From RGIG6919 sp045531905 (GTDB lineage Bacteria > Bacillota > Clostridia > Lachnospirales > Lachnospiraceae): a DNA stretch of 64,000 nt. Below the pieces are notes generated by a model, which had not been told where the DNA came from, did not search any database, and saw only the letters and a list, made by a program, of their open reading frames with translations. Numbering within the stretch: position 1 is the stretch's first letter; every line of letters begins with the position of its first letter. The position numbers were made by a program, and so were the translations under genes. Positions 25,629-34,247 of this stretch are shown here, piece after piece. The stretch covers positions 1-64,000 of the forward strand of contig JAZSEY010000028.1 in the NCBI GenBank assembly GCA_045531905.1, read 5' to 3'.

Positions 25629-26183
25629 CTATAAAGTAGGTGTTTCGTCTAATAAATCCTGTTCCATTAGTACGTCCGGATCCTCGGATACGTCTGATAA
25701 TCCCTCCATGTCATAGCCGATGGGAGAATCGTCGCCTTCCTCTGTGACAGTATCTGTGGTGTTGTCAGCAGTTGCCTCTGTATCAAAGGAGATAACAGGT
25801 ACATCAAAACTGTCTTCCTCGGCAGGGGCAGGTGATGCTTCCTCGTTCTCCTCGCTAGCCTCTTCTGCCACATCAGGTGTATCTTCTATGTCTTCGAATA
25901 CATCATCATTCTGTGTGAAGGAAACAGATACATAATTTCTGTCAGATGTATCAGCATCCTCAAAAATAAATTCGTCTTCGTCGAAGAAATCCTCTTCTGT
26001 TTCCTTGCATGGTTTATGCTCATCCCAGTAGTTCTTTAAATTCATAAGATGATCATCCATGTTTAAGTCTTTATACAACTTACTTTCCTTAATCTTATCT
26101 CTGAAAATGTAGCAGGCACCACCAACTGCAGCTAACGTAGCAGCTACGGAAATAACGGTTCCTAAAAAGCCTTTCTTTGCCAT
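25629..26183 (-). CDS. Membrane-anchored acidic protein
   Basis: A 184-residue protein with a short basic start (MAKKG), one N-terminal membrane helix (residues 5-27, glycine/alanine-rich) and a long acidic cytoplasmic or external tail. The tail is dominated by Asp and Glu from about residue 60 and is predicted to be disordered. No family was recognised. AAGGAG precedes ATG 26183; the upstream in-frame extension to 26261 lacks such a site. Confidence 0.6.
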   Translation of the reverse strand: MAKKGFLGTVISVAATLAAVGGACYIFRDKIKESKLYKDLNMDDHLMNLKNYWDEHKPCKETEEDFFDEDEFIFEDADTSDRNYVSVSFTQNDDVFEDIEDTPDVAEEASEENEEASPAPAEEDSFDVPVISFDTEATADNTTDTVTEEGDDSPIGYDMEGLSDVSEDPDVLMEQDLLDETPTL

Positions 26184-26271
26184 AAAATCACTCCTTAACA
26201 TTATTTGTTGAGATATATACCCACATACTGTAATTTTAATACGAATTTCATAAAAAAGCAAGAAAATGCAA

Positions 26272-26300
26272 TTGCTAAGGTGAAAGAAAACAGCTATAAT
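26272..26300 (+). promoter_or_regulatory. Predicted promoter of the following small membrane gene
   Basis: TTGCTA (26272-26277), a 17-base spacer and a consensus TATAAT (26295-26300). It implies a start site near 26307, which excludes the upstream part of the reading frame. Confidence 0.65.
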
Positions 26301-26345
26301 ACTTCATATGCACAAAATAAGACAAAAATGAATGGAGGAATTGTT

Positions 26346-26726
26346 GTGATTTTAAAGAGAGATATGACTGCATCGGAGAGTAATTATTTGCAGTGTGCAG
26401 TGATGATATCAGTAGCAGGCGCGTTGGTGATGTTGGTGAGTACATGGGATGTGTTTGGTATTATCAGTATCGCATTTGGTATCATTTTCTTTGGTGGATT
26501 TTTATACATGAAAAAGAAAGAAGATGAAAAGACAATCGCTGAAGCAACCAAGACGGTTCGTAAGGGACAGAACAAGGCGGATATGAAGGTTCGTTACACT
26601 ACCAGAAAAGAACGTAAGGCGGCAGAAGAGGCAGAAAAACGAGAAAAGGCAAAAAAATCAATGCCTGCAAACATTAAAAAAGAAAGCATTCAGAAACGAA
26701 AAGAGAATGTTGAGAGTGATTCATAA
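26346..26726 (+). CDS. Two-helix membrane protein with basic coiled tail
   Basis: A 126-residue protein starting at GTG 26346, seven bases after GGAGG. It has two closely spaced membrane helices (about residues 17-35 and 37-55) and a strongly basic, Lys/Arg/Glu-rich helical tail that could bind nucleic acid or acidic proteins. The divergent neighbour is the acidic membrane protein at 25629, which might be a partner; that is speculation. No named family was recognised. Confidence 0.6.
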   Translation: MILKRDMTASESNYLQCAVMISVAGALVMLVSTWDVFGIISIAFGIIFFGGFLYMKKKEDEKTIAEATKTVRKGQNKADMKVRYTTRKERKAAEEAEKREKAKKSMPANIKKESIQKRKENVESDS

Positions 26727-26756
26727 AACAACTTATTGTTAAAATGCACAAAAAAG

Positions 26757-26835
26757 AGCGAATGAATTGTGGAAAAAATCATGTAAGTTATGCACAACGC
26801 TGATTATTTAGTTTTCACAGAAATTCGCTTTTTTT
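26757..26835 (+). terminator. Possible long-loop terminator
   Basis: AGCGAAT (26757-26763) pairs with ATTCGCT (26823-26829), followed by a seven-T run. Within the loop TGTGG/TTTTCACA segments and a GTT/AAC hairpin could extend the structure. The loop is long for a terminator, so confidence is low. Confidence 0.45.
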
Positions 26836-26838
26836 GCG

Positions 26839-26867
26839 TTGAAAGATTGATTTTTATGTGCTAATAT
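26839..26867 (+). promoter_or_regulatory. Predicted promoter of the 700-residue protein gene
   Basis: TTGAAA (26839-26844), a 17-base spacer and TAATAT (26862-26867). The leader is about 85 nt and ends in GAAGGAGG eight bases before the ATG. Confidence 0.6.
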
Positions 26868-26959
26868 AGACAGTAGATGAGAGGCTTCAAATGGATATAA
26901 ATCAAGTATTTCCAGTTGTTTAGCATCCAAAATAATGTTATATGAAGGAGGCGTTTTTT

Positions 26960-29062
26960 ATGGCATTACCAGCAAATATTGGTTCAGGTGGCGAATATAA
27001 TGTAGTAAGTTTGGCTGCTTCAAGTAATAAAGGAATGCTCATTCGCTTTTTAAACGAACAGGTTGAGGAAGGTTTTTATGCATTAGTAGTAGATTATCTC
27101 AAGGATAGTAACTTTGACTTATCTGCTATGATGGTTGACGAGGATGTGAAGGCTCAGTGCTCTAAGTTATATGAACTTGGTGCATTTGTTGATGAGAACA
27201 TCAAGCAGACCGGAAAGTATGAGATTGAAGAGTGGATTGAGCCATTATTCAAGTTCATATACGGAGATATTGATCCAAGTAACACAGATGCGACCATTTC
27301 CGTAGCAGGTATTTATCGTTACAGTATCTGGTTAATTTACTTATATCAGAATGAACAGTTCGGCGATGCTATGCGTTTGATTGGCGAGAGAATTGCTCCG
27401 CTTTTAATTAATACATATTACCAGATTGTTGAGATTGATGACAGACCTAAGTATTTTGACAAGGCTGTTATGGGTTATTTAGATTTGATGAACGTGGTTA
27501 TGGAGATGAACTTACCAGCAAGTCTTTCTAACTCAGAAGCATACTTGAACAACTTAGAGGTTTTATATGACTATACCATTGAGGACGAGAATGTAGGTAA
27601 TGATTACAAGATGCAGTTTAGTATTGGTTTATTCAATGCCTTTATTGCGATTGAGAATTATGACAAGACATTTGAGTTTTATAGCTTGAACGCAGAGCAT
27701 ATTCCTGTTGATAATATTCGTGTATATGACAGCTTCAGAACCTTAATTAAGAACTGTAAGTCTGCAAGAGATACGAATGTATTGAGCAGAAACATTATCT
27801 CAGCGATTTCTAAGCAGGATGTATATAACAAGAGAATTGACTCTTTGATTGGTGAGGTTTCAGCCTTTGTTAAGAAGGTATATCAGTACATTGAGAATGA
27901 GCCTGAGATGAAGAAGAATTTACAGATTCTCGGTGCAGGTGCTTCCTTGAGTGCAAAGAGTAATGTATTCGAAGGCTTGTATGAGTACAACCTGGTATTC
28001 CACGAATGCGGAATCAAGGAATTGGTAAATCAGGATGTTTCTAATCGTTCTTGGGAAGAAAAGTACGAGGTGCTTGAATTATTGTATACTACATTGAATG
28101 TTATTTTCGATGGTTACAATGTATATGAGATTTCTAACAAGATTGAACATCAGTATGTAGAGTTAACATGGATTGGAAACTATGTGAATGCGAATCCTTC
28201 TATGTTAAAGTTATTCTTCAGTATCAAGGAGAAGATTCGTGCATTTAAGGTGCGTAAGAATTCTATCTTAGAGAAGAGTAAGACCAATTACGAGATTAAG
28301 CAGTTGCTTGAAGACAGACAGAAGCACTTGGTATTCTTAGCTGCTAAGGATATGGTTAAGATTGGTGTAGAAGACGATAAGACATCTGTTTTAAGCAGAG
28401 ACTACGATTCTAAGAAGGCAGAGCAGTACTTTATTAAGACCTTTAATGATATCACACTTCCTTCAAGATATGGTACAACTCCACAGCCTGTTCAGCAGAG
28501 TAAGTTTAGTTTTGGTAAGTTGACTGGTGGTGGTTCAAGTGATAATCAGGATTATAGAAAACTTTTGACAAATTCTGGTGTAGCAGATTTGTTGATGAAG
28601 GCAGAGTATTTATGGTATCAGTACCTTGATAAGGGAAAAGATAAGCAGACTCCAGAAGAAGTAACATATTCAGTTGCTTGTTTGATAAATGCGGTATATT
28701 TGATGATCGGACGTAAAGTGGCATCCGCACCAAAGCCGGATGCACCAAACAAGAAGGTTATCATCACAAAGACAGGTAAGGTTATTGAGCTTTCAGATGA
28801 GAGCAGTAGCACACCTGTAAGTGATAGACCACAGGATCCAAGTATTATCGAGTATATCGAGAATATTGGTCAGCACATGTCAACTCCAACCGAGGAGAAT
28901 ATTGATTACGTGAAAGCATACATTGAAGATTGGTTAAACTTCTTATTAAACAACAAGTTTGATAAGGATTTGATGTTAACTGCATTTGAAGCAGAAGAGA
29001 TGCGTAACAAGACATTGACAGTATTAAAGAAGATGGCATACGATATGAAGCCATTAAATTAA
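26960..29062 (+). CDS. Large unrecognised soluble protein, probably abundant
   Basis: A 700-residue protein that I could not assign to any family. It has no signal peptide or membrane helix. Most of it looks helical, with repeated YxxLY/aromatic helices in the first 350 residues suggesting an alpha-solenoid. A basic coiled segment lies around residues 420-470 and a low-complexity Pro/Gly/Ser stretch near 510-530. Codon use is strongly biased in the manner of gdhA (AAG, GGT, TTA, AAC), which suggests high expression. It has its own promoter, strong ribosome binding site and terminator, so it is monocistronic. ATG 26960 is used rather than the upstream ATG 26942, which overlaps the binding site. 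Confidence 0.7.
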   Translation: MALPANIGSGGEYNVVSLAASSNKGMLIRFLNEQVEEGFYALVVDYLKDSNFDLSAMMVDEDVKAQCSKLYELGAFVDENIKQTGKYEIEEWIEPLFKFIYGDIDPSNTDATISVAGIYRYSIWLIYLYQNEQFGDAMRLIGERIAPLLINTYYQIVEIDDRPKYFDKAVMGYLDLMNVVMEMNLPASLSNSEAYLNNLEVLYDYTIEDENVGNDYKMQFSIGLFNAFIAIENYDKTFEFYSLNAEHIPVDNIRVYDSFRTLIKNCKSARDTNVLSRNIISAISKQDVYNKRIDSLIGEVSAFVKKVYQYIENEPEMKKNLQILGAGASLSAKSNVFEGLYEYNLVFHECGIKELVNQDVSNRSWEEKYEVLELLYTTLNVIFDGYNVYEISNKIEHQYVELTWIGNYVNANPSMLKLFFSIKEKIRAFKVRKNSILEKSKTNYEIKQLLEDRQKHLVFLAAKDMVKIGVEDDKTSVLSRDYDSKKAEQYFIKTFNDITLPSRYGTTPQPVQQSKFSFGKLTGGGSSDNQDYRKLLTNSGVADLLMKAEYLWYQYLDKGKDKQTPEEVTYSVACLINAVYLMIGRKVASAPKPDAPNKKVIITKTGKVIELSDESSSTPVSDRPQDPSIIEYIENIGQHMSTPTEENIDYVKAYIEDWLNFLLNNKFDKDLMLTAFEAEEMRNKTLTVLKKMAYDMKPLN

Positions 29063-29073
29063 AGTGCATAGTT

Positions 29074-29106
29074 TAAGCCCTTACAGTTAAGCTGTAAGGG
29101 CTTTTA
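29074..29106 (+). terminator. Terminator after the 700-residue protein gene
   Basis: AAGCCCTTACAG and CTGTAAGGGCTT form a 12-bp stem with a TTAAG loop and a short T run. Confidence 0.88.
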
Positions 29107-29118
29107 TATTGATCATAA

Positions 29119-29966
29119 CTATTGATTTAAAAAGGCTAACAAAGCATCCTTGCATGCTTTTGCGTCTTCGTAGCCAGCATCATAGAGTGCTTTTAGTTTC
29201 TCCGGCTCCTTTTCCAGACGACCAACGGAAACTGGTTTGGCTGGTTGAATGACAAAGGTGTTGCCGGCTGTAACGCCTGCTCGTATGTCCTCAAGTGTCT
29301 GGTTATATTGTGTATGTCGTTTTTTTGTTGCTTCTATAAAATTAGGATATTTTCCGTATACCAGTTTCATGATTGATGTCATGGAACTTGGTTCTTTTCT
29401 ATAGGATGCATCTCTTGTGAGAACGACAACATTTCGCGCGTTCCCCATTTCACGAGAGATATCAATCGGTATAGAATCGGCGATACCACCATCTAAGTAA
29501 GGAAATCCATTGAAGTATACAATCTTGGCAAGGAGTGGAAGACTGGCAGATGCCCATACCGCGTCCAGTTCTTCTCGCATGTTTTTTACGCGAATAGCTT
29601 CGCCTTTTCCTGTTTCTAAGTTCGTTGCAACTGCATAAAATGCGCCTGGATGATTATCGCAGGTTTCATAATCGAAGGGATGCAGGGATTCCGGAATCTG
29701 GTGCATGCTAAAGTCATAATTAAAGAAACAACCTGTTTTCAGCAAGCTTCCCATTCCCATATATCGCTTATCACCGGCATACTTATATAAAATATCAAAG
29801 GCCCGGCCTCTCTGTTTGGAGATGTAACTGCAACCATGACATGCTCCGGCAGATACGCCATAAATGGATGAAAAGTCAATCTGTTCATCCATAAAGAAAT
29901 CTAATACGCCACAGGTGTAGGCACTCGCATGCCGCCACCTTCTAAAATTAATCCAACATTATACAT
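29119..29966 (-). pseudogene. Patatin-like phospholipase, one-base frameshift near the N terminus
   Basis: The intact reading would be a 282-residue patatin-fold lipid hydrolase. Its start is ATG 29966 on the minus strand, with GAGGTGAAG upstream, encoding MYNVGLILEGGGMR. The oxyanion-loop Gly after MR is then lost: the sequence reads CGA GTG CC instead of the expected CGA GGT GCC, and a stop follows six codons later. The second frame resumes with the family sequence (YTCGVLDF, catalytic Ser in GVSAG, catalytic Asp in DGGIAD). A single missing C on the plus strand near 29924 explains it. It is either a real inactivating mutation or a sequencing error. Confidence 0.85.
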
Positions 29967-30101
29967 GTTCTTCACCTCATAGAGCATTATATTTTACAGA
30001 AAAATAAATGTCAATTGGGCTACAAAAATATAAAAGAATGAGTTATAATGAACTGAAGTGAGTATTCGGGTGAAAGAATATTCTAAAATGAGGTTATGAA
30101 G

Positions 30102-30707
30102 ATGGAACAGAACAATACCAGCAATTTTTTTGCGATGATATCGAGAATGAAATACATTGAGCGTTGGGCACTGATGCATAATACCAGAAGAGAAAATATC
30201 AGTGAGCATTCTTTGGAAGTTTCGATGCTGGCACATGCCATGGCGACAATTGGTAATGTGAGATATGGTAAGCAGTTGAATGCTGAAAAGGCGGCATTGA
30301 TTGGTTTATATCACGATGCGTCAGAAATCATTACCGGAGATATGCCAACGCCGATTAAGTATTATAATAGTGAAATGAAGCATTTGTTTCATAAGATAGA
30401 AGATGAAGCCTGTGAACGAATGATTGAGATGCTTCCGACGGATATGCAACCTGCATATCGTGAATTGTTCTTTAAACAGGAAGATGATCAGTATCTCTGG
30501 AAACTGATCAAAGCGGCCGACAAACTTTCTGCTTATATCAAATGCATGGAAGAAGAAAATGCAGGCAATAAAGAATTTGCCAGTGCAAAGTTGACTTTGG
30601 AAGCGTCATTGAATCAGCTGGAAACAGAAGTGTTGGAACTAGCTGATTTTAGGAATGAGTTCTTGCCTGCCTTTGGCAAAAATTTGGATGAGTTACAGAG
30701 AGATTAG
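30102..30707 (+). CDS. yfbR: 5'-deoxynucleotidase, YfbR-like HD protein
   Basis: A 201-residue HD-domain phosphohydrolase that dephosphorylates deoxynucleoside monophosphates. Family signatures are MISRMKYIERWALM, the metal ligands in SEHSLEV and YHDASEIITGD, and a C-terminal KAADKLSAY helix with the last aspartate. ATG 30102 lies eight bases after ATGAGG; the ATG at 30096 is too close to it. It is followed closely by a DUF805 membrane protein. Confidence 0.9.
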   Translation: MEQNNTSNFFAMISRMKYIERWALMHNTRRENISEHSLEVSMLAHAMATIGNVRYGKQLNAEKAALIGLYHDASEIITGDMPTPIKYYNSEMKHLFHKIEDEACERMIEMLPTDMQPAYRELFFKQEDDQYLWKLIKAADKLSAYIKCMEEENAGNKEFASAKLTLEASLNQLETEVLELADFRNEFLPAFGKNLDELQRD

Positions 30708-30722
30708 AGAGGAGATAGGGGT

Positions 30723-31196
30723 ATGAACGAAGAAAAGATAACATGGAAACAAGCAGTTGGCAGAATGTGGAGCAGAAGCTTTGACTTTAAGGGGAAAAGC
30801 GCGAAAGCAGAGTTTTGGCCTTGTGTAGCATTTCAGAGTATTGTTTTTGTGATAAGCGTCTTGCTGCTTTTTGTTATGTATAACTTTGATATGCCGTATT
30901 CGATATATGTATGCTTGCAGGTAGTGGATTTGTTGTTGATTGCATATTGTTTGGTTTCTGTGATTCCATGTTTATCACTGACGGCACGAAGACTTCGGGA
31001 CGCAGAAAAAAGCGTTTGGTGGTCAGTTTTAGTGTTTGTGCTGGGTCTGGGACTAGTTATTGTTTTGGTTTATTGTAATTTGGAAGTTCAGGAGCAACGT
31101 CCTCTGTTTGGTGAAGGTGCAGAAAGCCTGTTTCAGCCGGAGAAGAATGAACCTGCTACAATATATGGTCCACCGTCGATATTTGAGGAAGAGTAA
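30723..31196 (+). CDS. DUF805 family membrane protein
   Basis: A 157-residue protein with about four membrane helices. The N-terminal soluble FDFKGKSAKAEFW segment and the SLTARRLRDAEKS loop between helices are characteristic of DUF805, whose function is unknown. The C terminus has a short Pro/Glu-rich tail. It has a GGAGATAGGGG site and lies between yfbR and the radical SAM gene. Confidence 0.82.
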   Translation: MNEEKITWKQAVGRMWSRSFDFKGKSAKAEFWPCVAFQSIVFVISVLLLFVMYNFDMPYSIYVCLQVVDLLLIAYCLVSVIPCLSLTARRLRDAEKSVWWSVLVFVLGLGLVIVLVYCNLEVQEQRPLFGEGAESLFQPEKNEPATIYGPPSIFEEE

Positions 31197-31233
31197 CCAG
31201 GAAACAGTACGGATTGTGCATGTGAGGGCATAG

Positions 31234-32337
31234 ATGAAGAAACAGAATAATATGGTAAAATTGTCACCGGAAACAAAATATCAGCATATGCATCAACTGG
31301 CATTGTATCGGAAAGAGCTTTACAAGAAGCCTGAACTTAGATCTTTGTTTTTAGAGGTTACAGGGTACTGTAATGAACATTGCAGGCATTGTGGTAGTGG
31401 TTGTGGTGATTATCAGGTACATAATCAGCTTACTATGGAAGAAATATGTGCATTGTTAGACCAGGTGAAGACGGATTTTCCCATTGAAAAAATGAAACTT
31501 TGTATTACTGGTGGAGAACCTTTGCTTCGGAAAGATTTTTTTGAGATTATGGAATATGCACATGGTCTTGGGTTTTCATGGGGGATGACCAGTAATGGTA
31601 CATTGATTACAAAAGAGGTTGCAAAAAAACTTCAGCAGACAGGCATGCGGACAGTTTCCATCAGCGTGGATGGGCTTGAAAAGACACATGATTGGTTTCG
31701 CCAGAAGGATGGAAGTTATAAGGAGACAATGTCCGGAATTCGACAGTTGGTAAAGGTAGGCGGTTTCAGTCATATTCAGATTACTACGGTTGTCCACAAG
31801 CGTAACATTGACGAGCTAGAGACTATGTATAAGAAGTTTTCTAAATTGGGGATACATTCATGGCGAGTGGTCAATATAGACCCTATCGGCCGGGCTGCGA
31901 AGGACCCGGAGCTTTTGTTGGCACATGAAGATTATAGACGCCTTTTGACATTTATCAGAGAACATCGATTTGCCGGGAAAATGTCGGTGGAGTATGGTTG
32001 TAGCCATTTTCTTGGAGTGGATTTGGAGCGAGAGGTTCGCCCTTGGTATTTCTTTTGTAATGCAGGTGTGTATGTTGCCAGTGTTATGTATAATGGAGAT
32101 ATTGGTGCGTGTTTAGATATAGAGCGACGACCTGAGTTGATTTTTGGTAACATACGAAATGACAGATTGTTGGATGTATGGCAACAAGGATTTGCACCAT
32201 ACAGAAAGGACCGTCAGGAATGTGAACAATGCAATCATTGTGAGGATTATGAGTTTTGTGGCGGAGATTCTTTTCATACTTGGAATTTTGATGAACATAG
32301 ACCGAATATCTGTATGAAAGAATTGCTTGATATGTAG
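31234..32337 (+). CDS. Radical SAM/SPASM domain protein
   Basis: A 367-residue radical SAM enzyme. The [4Fe-4S] cluster cysteines are C46, C50 and C53 (CNEHCRHC), with a GGEPLL SAM-binding motif and an ISVDG strand. The C-terminal SPASM region has a seven-cysteine pattern (CNAG, CLD, then CEQCNHCEDYEFC) for one or two extra clusters. Such enzymes modify peptides or proteins, or maturate enzymes; no Cys-rich precursor peptide gene was found next to it. GAGGG precedes the ATG, and a strong terminator follows. Confidence 0.87.
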   Translation: MKKQNNMVKLSPETKYQHMHQLALYRKELYKKPELRSLFLEVTGYCNEHCRHCGSGCGDYQVHNQLTMEEICALLDQVKTDFPIEKMKLCITGGEPLLRKDFFEIMEYAHGLGFSWGMTSNGTLITKEVAKKLQQTGMRTVSISVDGLEKTHDWFRQKDGSYKETMSGIRQLVKVGGFSHIQITTVVHKRNIDELETMYKKFSKLGIHSWRVVNIDPIGRAAKDPELLLAHEDYRRLLTFIREHRFAGKMSVEYGCSHFLGVDLEREVRPWYFFCNAGVYVASVMYNGDIGACLDIERRPELIFGNIRNDRLLDVWQQGFAPYRKDRQECEQCNHCEDYEFCGGDSFHTWNFDEHRPNICMKELLDM

Positions 32338-32346
32338 TTTAAGAGA

Positions 32347-32377
32347 GGGATTAGTGCGATGCACTAATCCCTTTTTT
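32347..32377 (+). terminator. Terminator after the radical SAM gene
   Basis: GGGATTAGTGC and GCACTAATCCC form a perfect 11-bp stem with a 3-base GAT loop and a six-T run. Confidence 0.93.
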
Positions 32378-32447
32378 GTACTGATGTTATTTGTGCCATT
32401 TGCCCATAGTGATTGTAAAAATAATTATGAATATTTGTATATTGGTA

Positions 32448-32476
32448 TTGACAAAAATGTTTCATTACCATATGAT
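32448..32476 (+). promoter_or_regulatory. Near-consensus promoter of the 52-codon gene
   Basis: TTGACA (32448-32453), a 17-base spacer and TATGAT (32471-32476). It would give a leader of about 65 nt carrying a 14-bp palindrome. Confidence 0.7.
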
Positions 32477-32509
32477 GCTATATAGTAAAATAATTATTTT
32501 CAATTTAAG

Positions 32510-32523
32510 GTTTATGCATAAAC
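32510..32523. repeat. 14-bp perfect palindrome in the leader of the 52-codon gene
   Basis: GTTTATGCATAAAC reads the same on both strands. It lies between the predicted transcription start and the AGGAGG site. It could be an operator; no known repressor motif was recognised. Confidence 0.5.
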
Positions 32524-32547
32524 GAATCCATACTAGGAGGCGTTACA

Positions 32548-32706
32548 TTGACAACAGAATCGATACTAAAGAAGCATTTTCCTATGTTGCGAACTGCTGA
32601 GGAAGTGATGCAGGATATTCAGGAGAATCCACATCTTCGTAGACAGTATCAGACATGGCAAGTGAGAACGGTCCTTGGCTATAATTTGTTTTTGCAGGAA
32701 CCTTAA
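32548..32706 (+). CDS. 52-residue protein, possible PD-(D/E)XK transposase N-terminal remnant
   Basis: Starts at TTG with AGGAGG seven bases upstream and ends at TAA 32704-32706, overlapping the stop codon of the convergent dehydrogenase gene. The FPMLRTAEEVMQDIQENP segment resembles the N terminus of Rpn/PD-(D/E)XK family proteins of Lachnospiraceae, as I remember them, and would be followed in those by a much longer nuclease domain. Here it is cut off at the edge of the glycan locus. It may be a truncated remnant or a real small protein; the strong promoter favours expression. Confidence 0.5.
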   Translation: MTTESILKKHFPMLRTAEEVMQDIQENPHLRRQYQTWQVRTVLGYNLFLQEP

Positions 32707-34184
32707 TCCCTCCCAAACAAATCTCTGGTATAAACTTTTTCTTTCACTGCATCAAGGCAACTGTCGTAACGATTTGCAATAATTGCCTGAGAGCGAGAGA
32801 TGAATGATTCTAAATCATTTACGATTTCTGAACCAAAGAAAGTATCGCCGTCCTTCAATGTTGGTTCAAAGATGATAATTTTTGCACCTTTTGCTTTGAT
32901 TCGTTTCATAACGCCCTGAATAGAGGACTGACGGAAGTTGTCCGAATTGCTCTTCATGGTAAGACGATATACACCGATGGTGACTTCTTTTTCCTTGGAT
33001 GCTTCATAGGTGTTGTCATCATTATATCCATAGTATCCTGCCATTTGTAATACCTGGTCTGCGATAAAGTCTTTTCTGGTTCTGTTGGATTCCACGATAG
33101 CACTCATCATATTCTGTGGAACGTGGTCATAGTTTGCCAATAACTGCTTGGTGTCTTTTGGCAGACAATAGCCACCATATCCGAAGGATGGATTGTTATA
33201 GTGTGTTCCGATACGTGGGTCTAGACATACCCCGTTGATGATGTCTTGTGTGTTTAATCCTTTCGTTGCTGCATAGGTATCCAATTCGTTAAAATAGGAC
33301 ACGCGTAGTGCAAGATAGGTGTTGGCAAAGAGTTTTACTGCCTCTGCTTCTGTAAAGCCCATAAATAACGTTTCAATGTCTTCTTTAATAGCAGCTTCTT
33401 GTAATAAAGCAGCAAATATCTCGGCCTTTTTGGTTAATTCTGCATCGTCTTTGTCGGTAGATACAATAATACGACTTGGATAAAGATTATCATAGAGCGC
33501 TTTGGATTCTCTCAAGAATTCCGGACTGAATATGATATTCTTTGTGTTGTACTTTTTGCGAACGGATTCCGTATATCCAACAGGAATCGTGGATTTGATT
33601 ACCATGATAGCTTTTGGATTCACCTTTAATACCAATTCGATGACAGCTTCTACAGCAGAGGTGTCAAAGTAATTCTTTTTGCTATCATAGTTGGTAGGCG
33701 CAGCAATGACGACATAGTCGGCGTTCTTATAAGCTGTTTCGCTGTCAAGGGTAGCAGTCAAATCTAATTCCTTTTCTGCTAAGTACTTCTCAATGTGATC
33801 ATCTTGAATTGGTGACTTCTTGTGATTAATCAAATCTACTTTTTCTGGAATGATATCTACGGCGGTTACATGATTGTGTTGTGCCAATAGCGTAGCAATG
33901 GACAACCCCACATATCCTGTACCTGCCACAGCAATATTTACAGGTGAAGGGGATTCTAACTTTTTGATTGCGGTATTGACAAATACATCATTCAGGTCAA
34001 AACCAAGGACTTCTCCCAGAACTTCTAATTGTGGAATCAGTGGAAGATAGTCCTGCTTCTCAATTCTAGAAAGCTGGGCACGGTTAATCCCGGTTAATTC
34101 TGATAATTGTACCTGAGTCAAGTTTTTTTCTTTTCTTTTAGTTTCTACAATCGTAGCTAACAGTTGCGTGGATAACTTTTTCAT
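32703..34184 (-). CDS. XRE-type HTH fused to UDP-glucose dehydrogenase
   Basis: A 493-residue fusion. Residues 8-65 are a Cro/C1-type helix-turn-helix (KNLTQVQLSELTGINRAQLS). Residues 82-493 are a nucleotide-sugar dehydrogenase: NAD loop VAGTGYVGLS, IKSTIPVGYTE, FSPEFLRE, the substrate-binding Lys near 284 and catalytic Cys340 in GYGGYCLPKD. It oxidises UDP-glucose to UDP-glucuronate, or a related sugar. The fused HTH suggests it may also bind DNA, perhaps its own promoter. A promoter with an inverted repeat lies upstream, and AAGGAG precedes the ATG. Confidence 0.9.
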   Translation of the reverse strand: MKKLSTQLLATIVETKRKEKNLTQVQLSELTGINRAQLSRIEKQDYLPLIPQLEVLGEVLGFDLNDVFVNTAIKKLESPSPVNIAVAGTGYVGLSIATLLAQHNHVTAVDIIPEKVDLINHKKSPIQDDHIEKYLAEKELDLTATLDSETAYKNADYVVIAAPTNYDSKKNYFDTSAVEAVIELVLKVNPKAIMVIKSTIPVGYTESVRKKYNTKNIIFSPEFLRESKALYDNLYPSRIIVSTDKDDAELTKKAEIFAALLQEAAIKEDIETLFMGFTEAEAVKLFANTYLALRVSYFNELDTYAATKGLNTQDIINGVCLDPRIGTHYNNPSFGYGGYCLPKDTKQLLANYDHVPQNMMSAIVESNRTRKDFIADQVLQMAGYYGYNDDNTYEASKEKEVTIGVYRLTMKSNSDNFRQSSIQGVMKRIKAKGAKIIIFEPTLKDGDTFFGSEIVNDLESFISRSQAIIANRYDSCLDAVKEKVYTRDLFGRD

Positions 34185-34212
34185 AATGAACTCCTTTTGT
34201 TAATTAAATAAA

Positions 34213-34247
34213 CATTATAATTATGGTGAATAATTTAATTATAAATG
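34213..34247. repeat. Inverted repeat over the HTH-dehydrogenase promoter
   Basis: CATTATAATTA (34213-34223) and TAATTATAAATG (34236-34247) are inverted copies differing by one inserted base, separated by 12 bases. The right arm contains the -10 element of the minus-strand promoter. It is a candidate operator for the HTH domain of the neighbouring fusion protein. Confidence 0.45.

Noticed and set aside
26205..26345. Upstream extension of the small membrane protein gene
   Set aside because: It spans the predicted promoter, and GGAGG is correctly placed for GTG 26346.
32338..32547. Precursor peptide for the radical SAM protein
   Set aside because: No short Cys-rich frame with ribosome binding site was found here, and a strong terminator isolates the gene.
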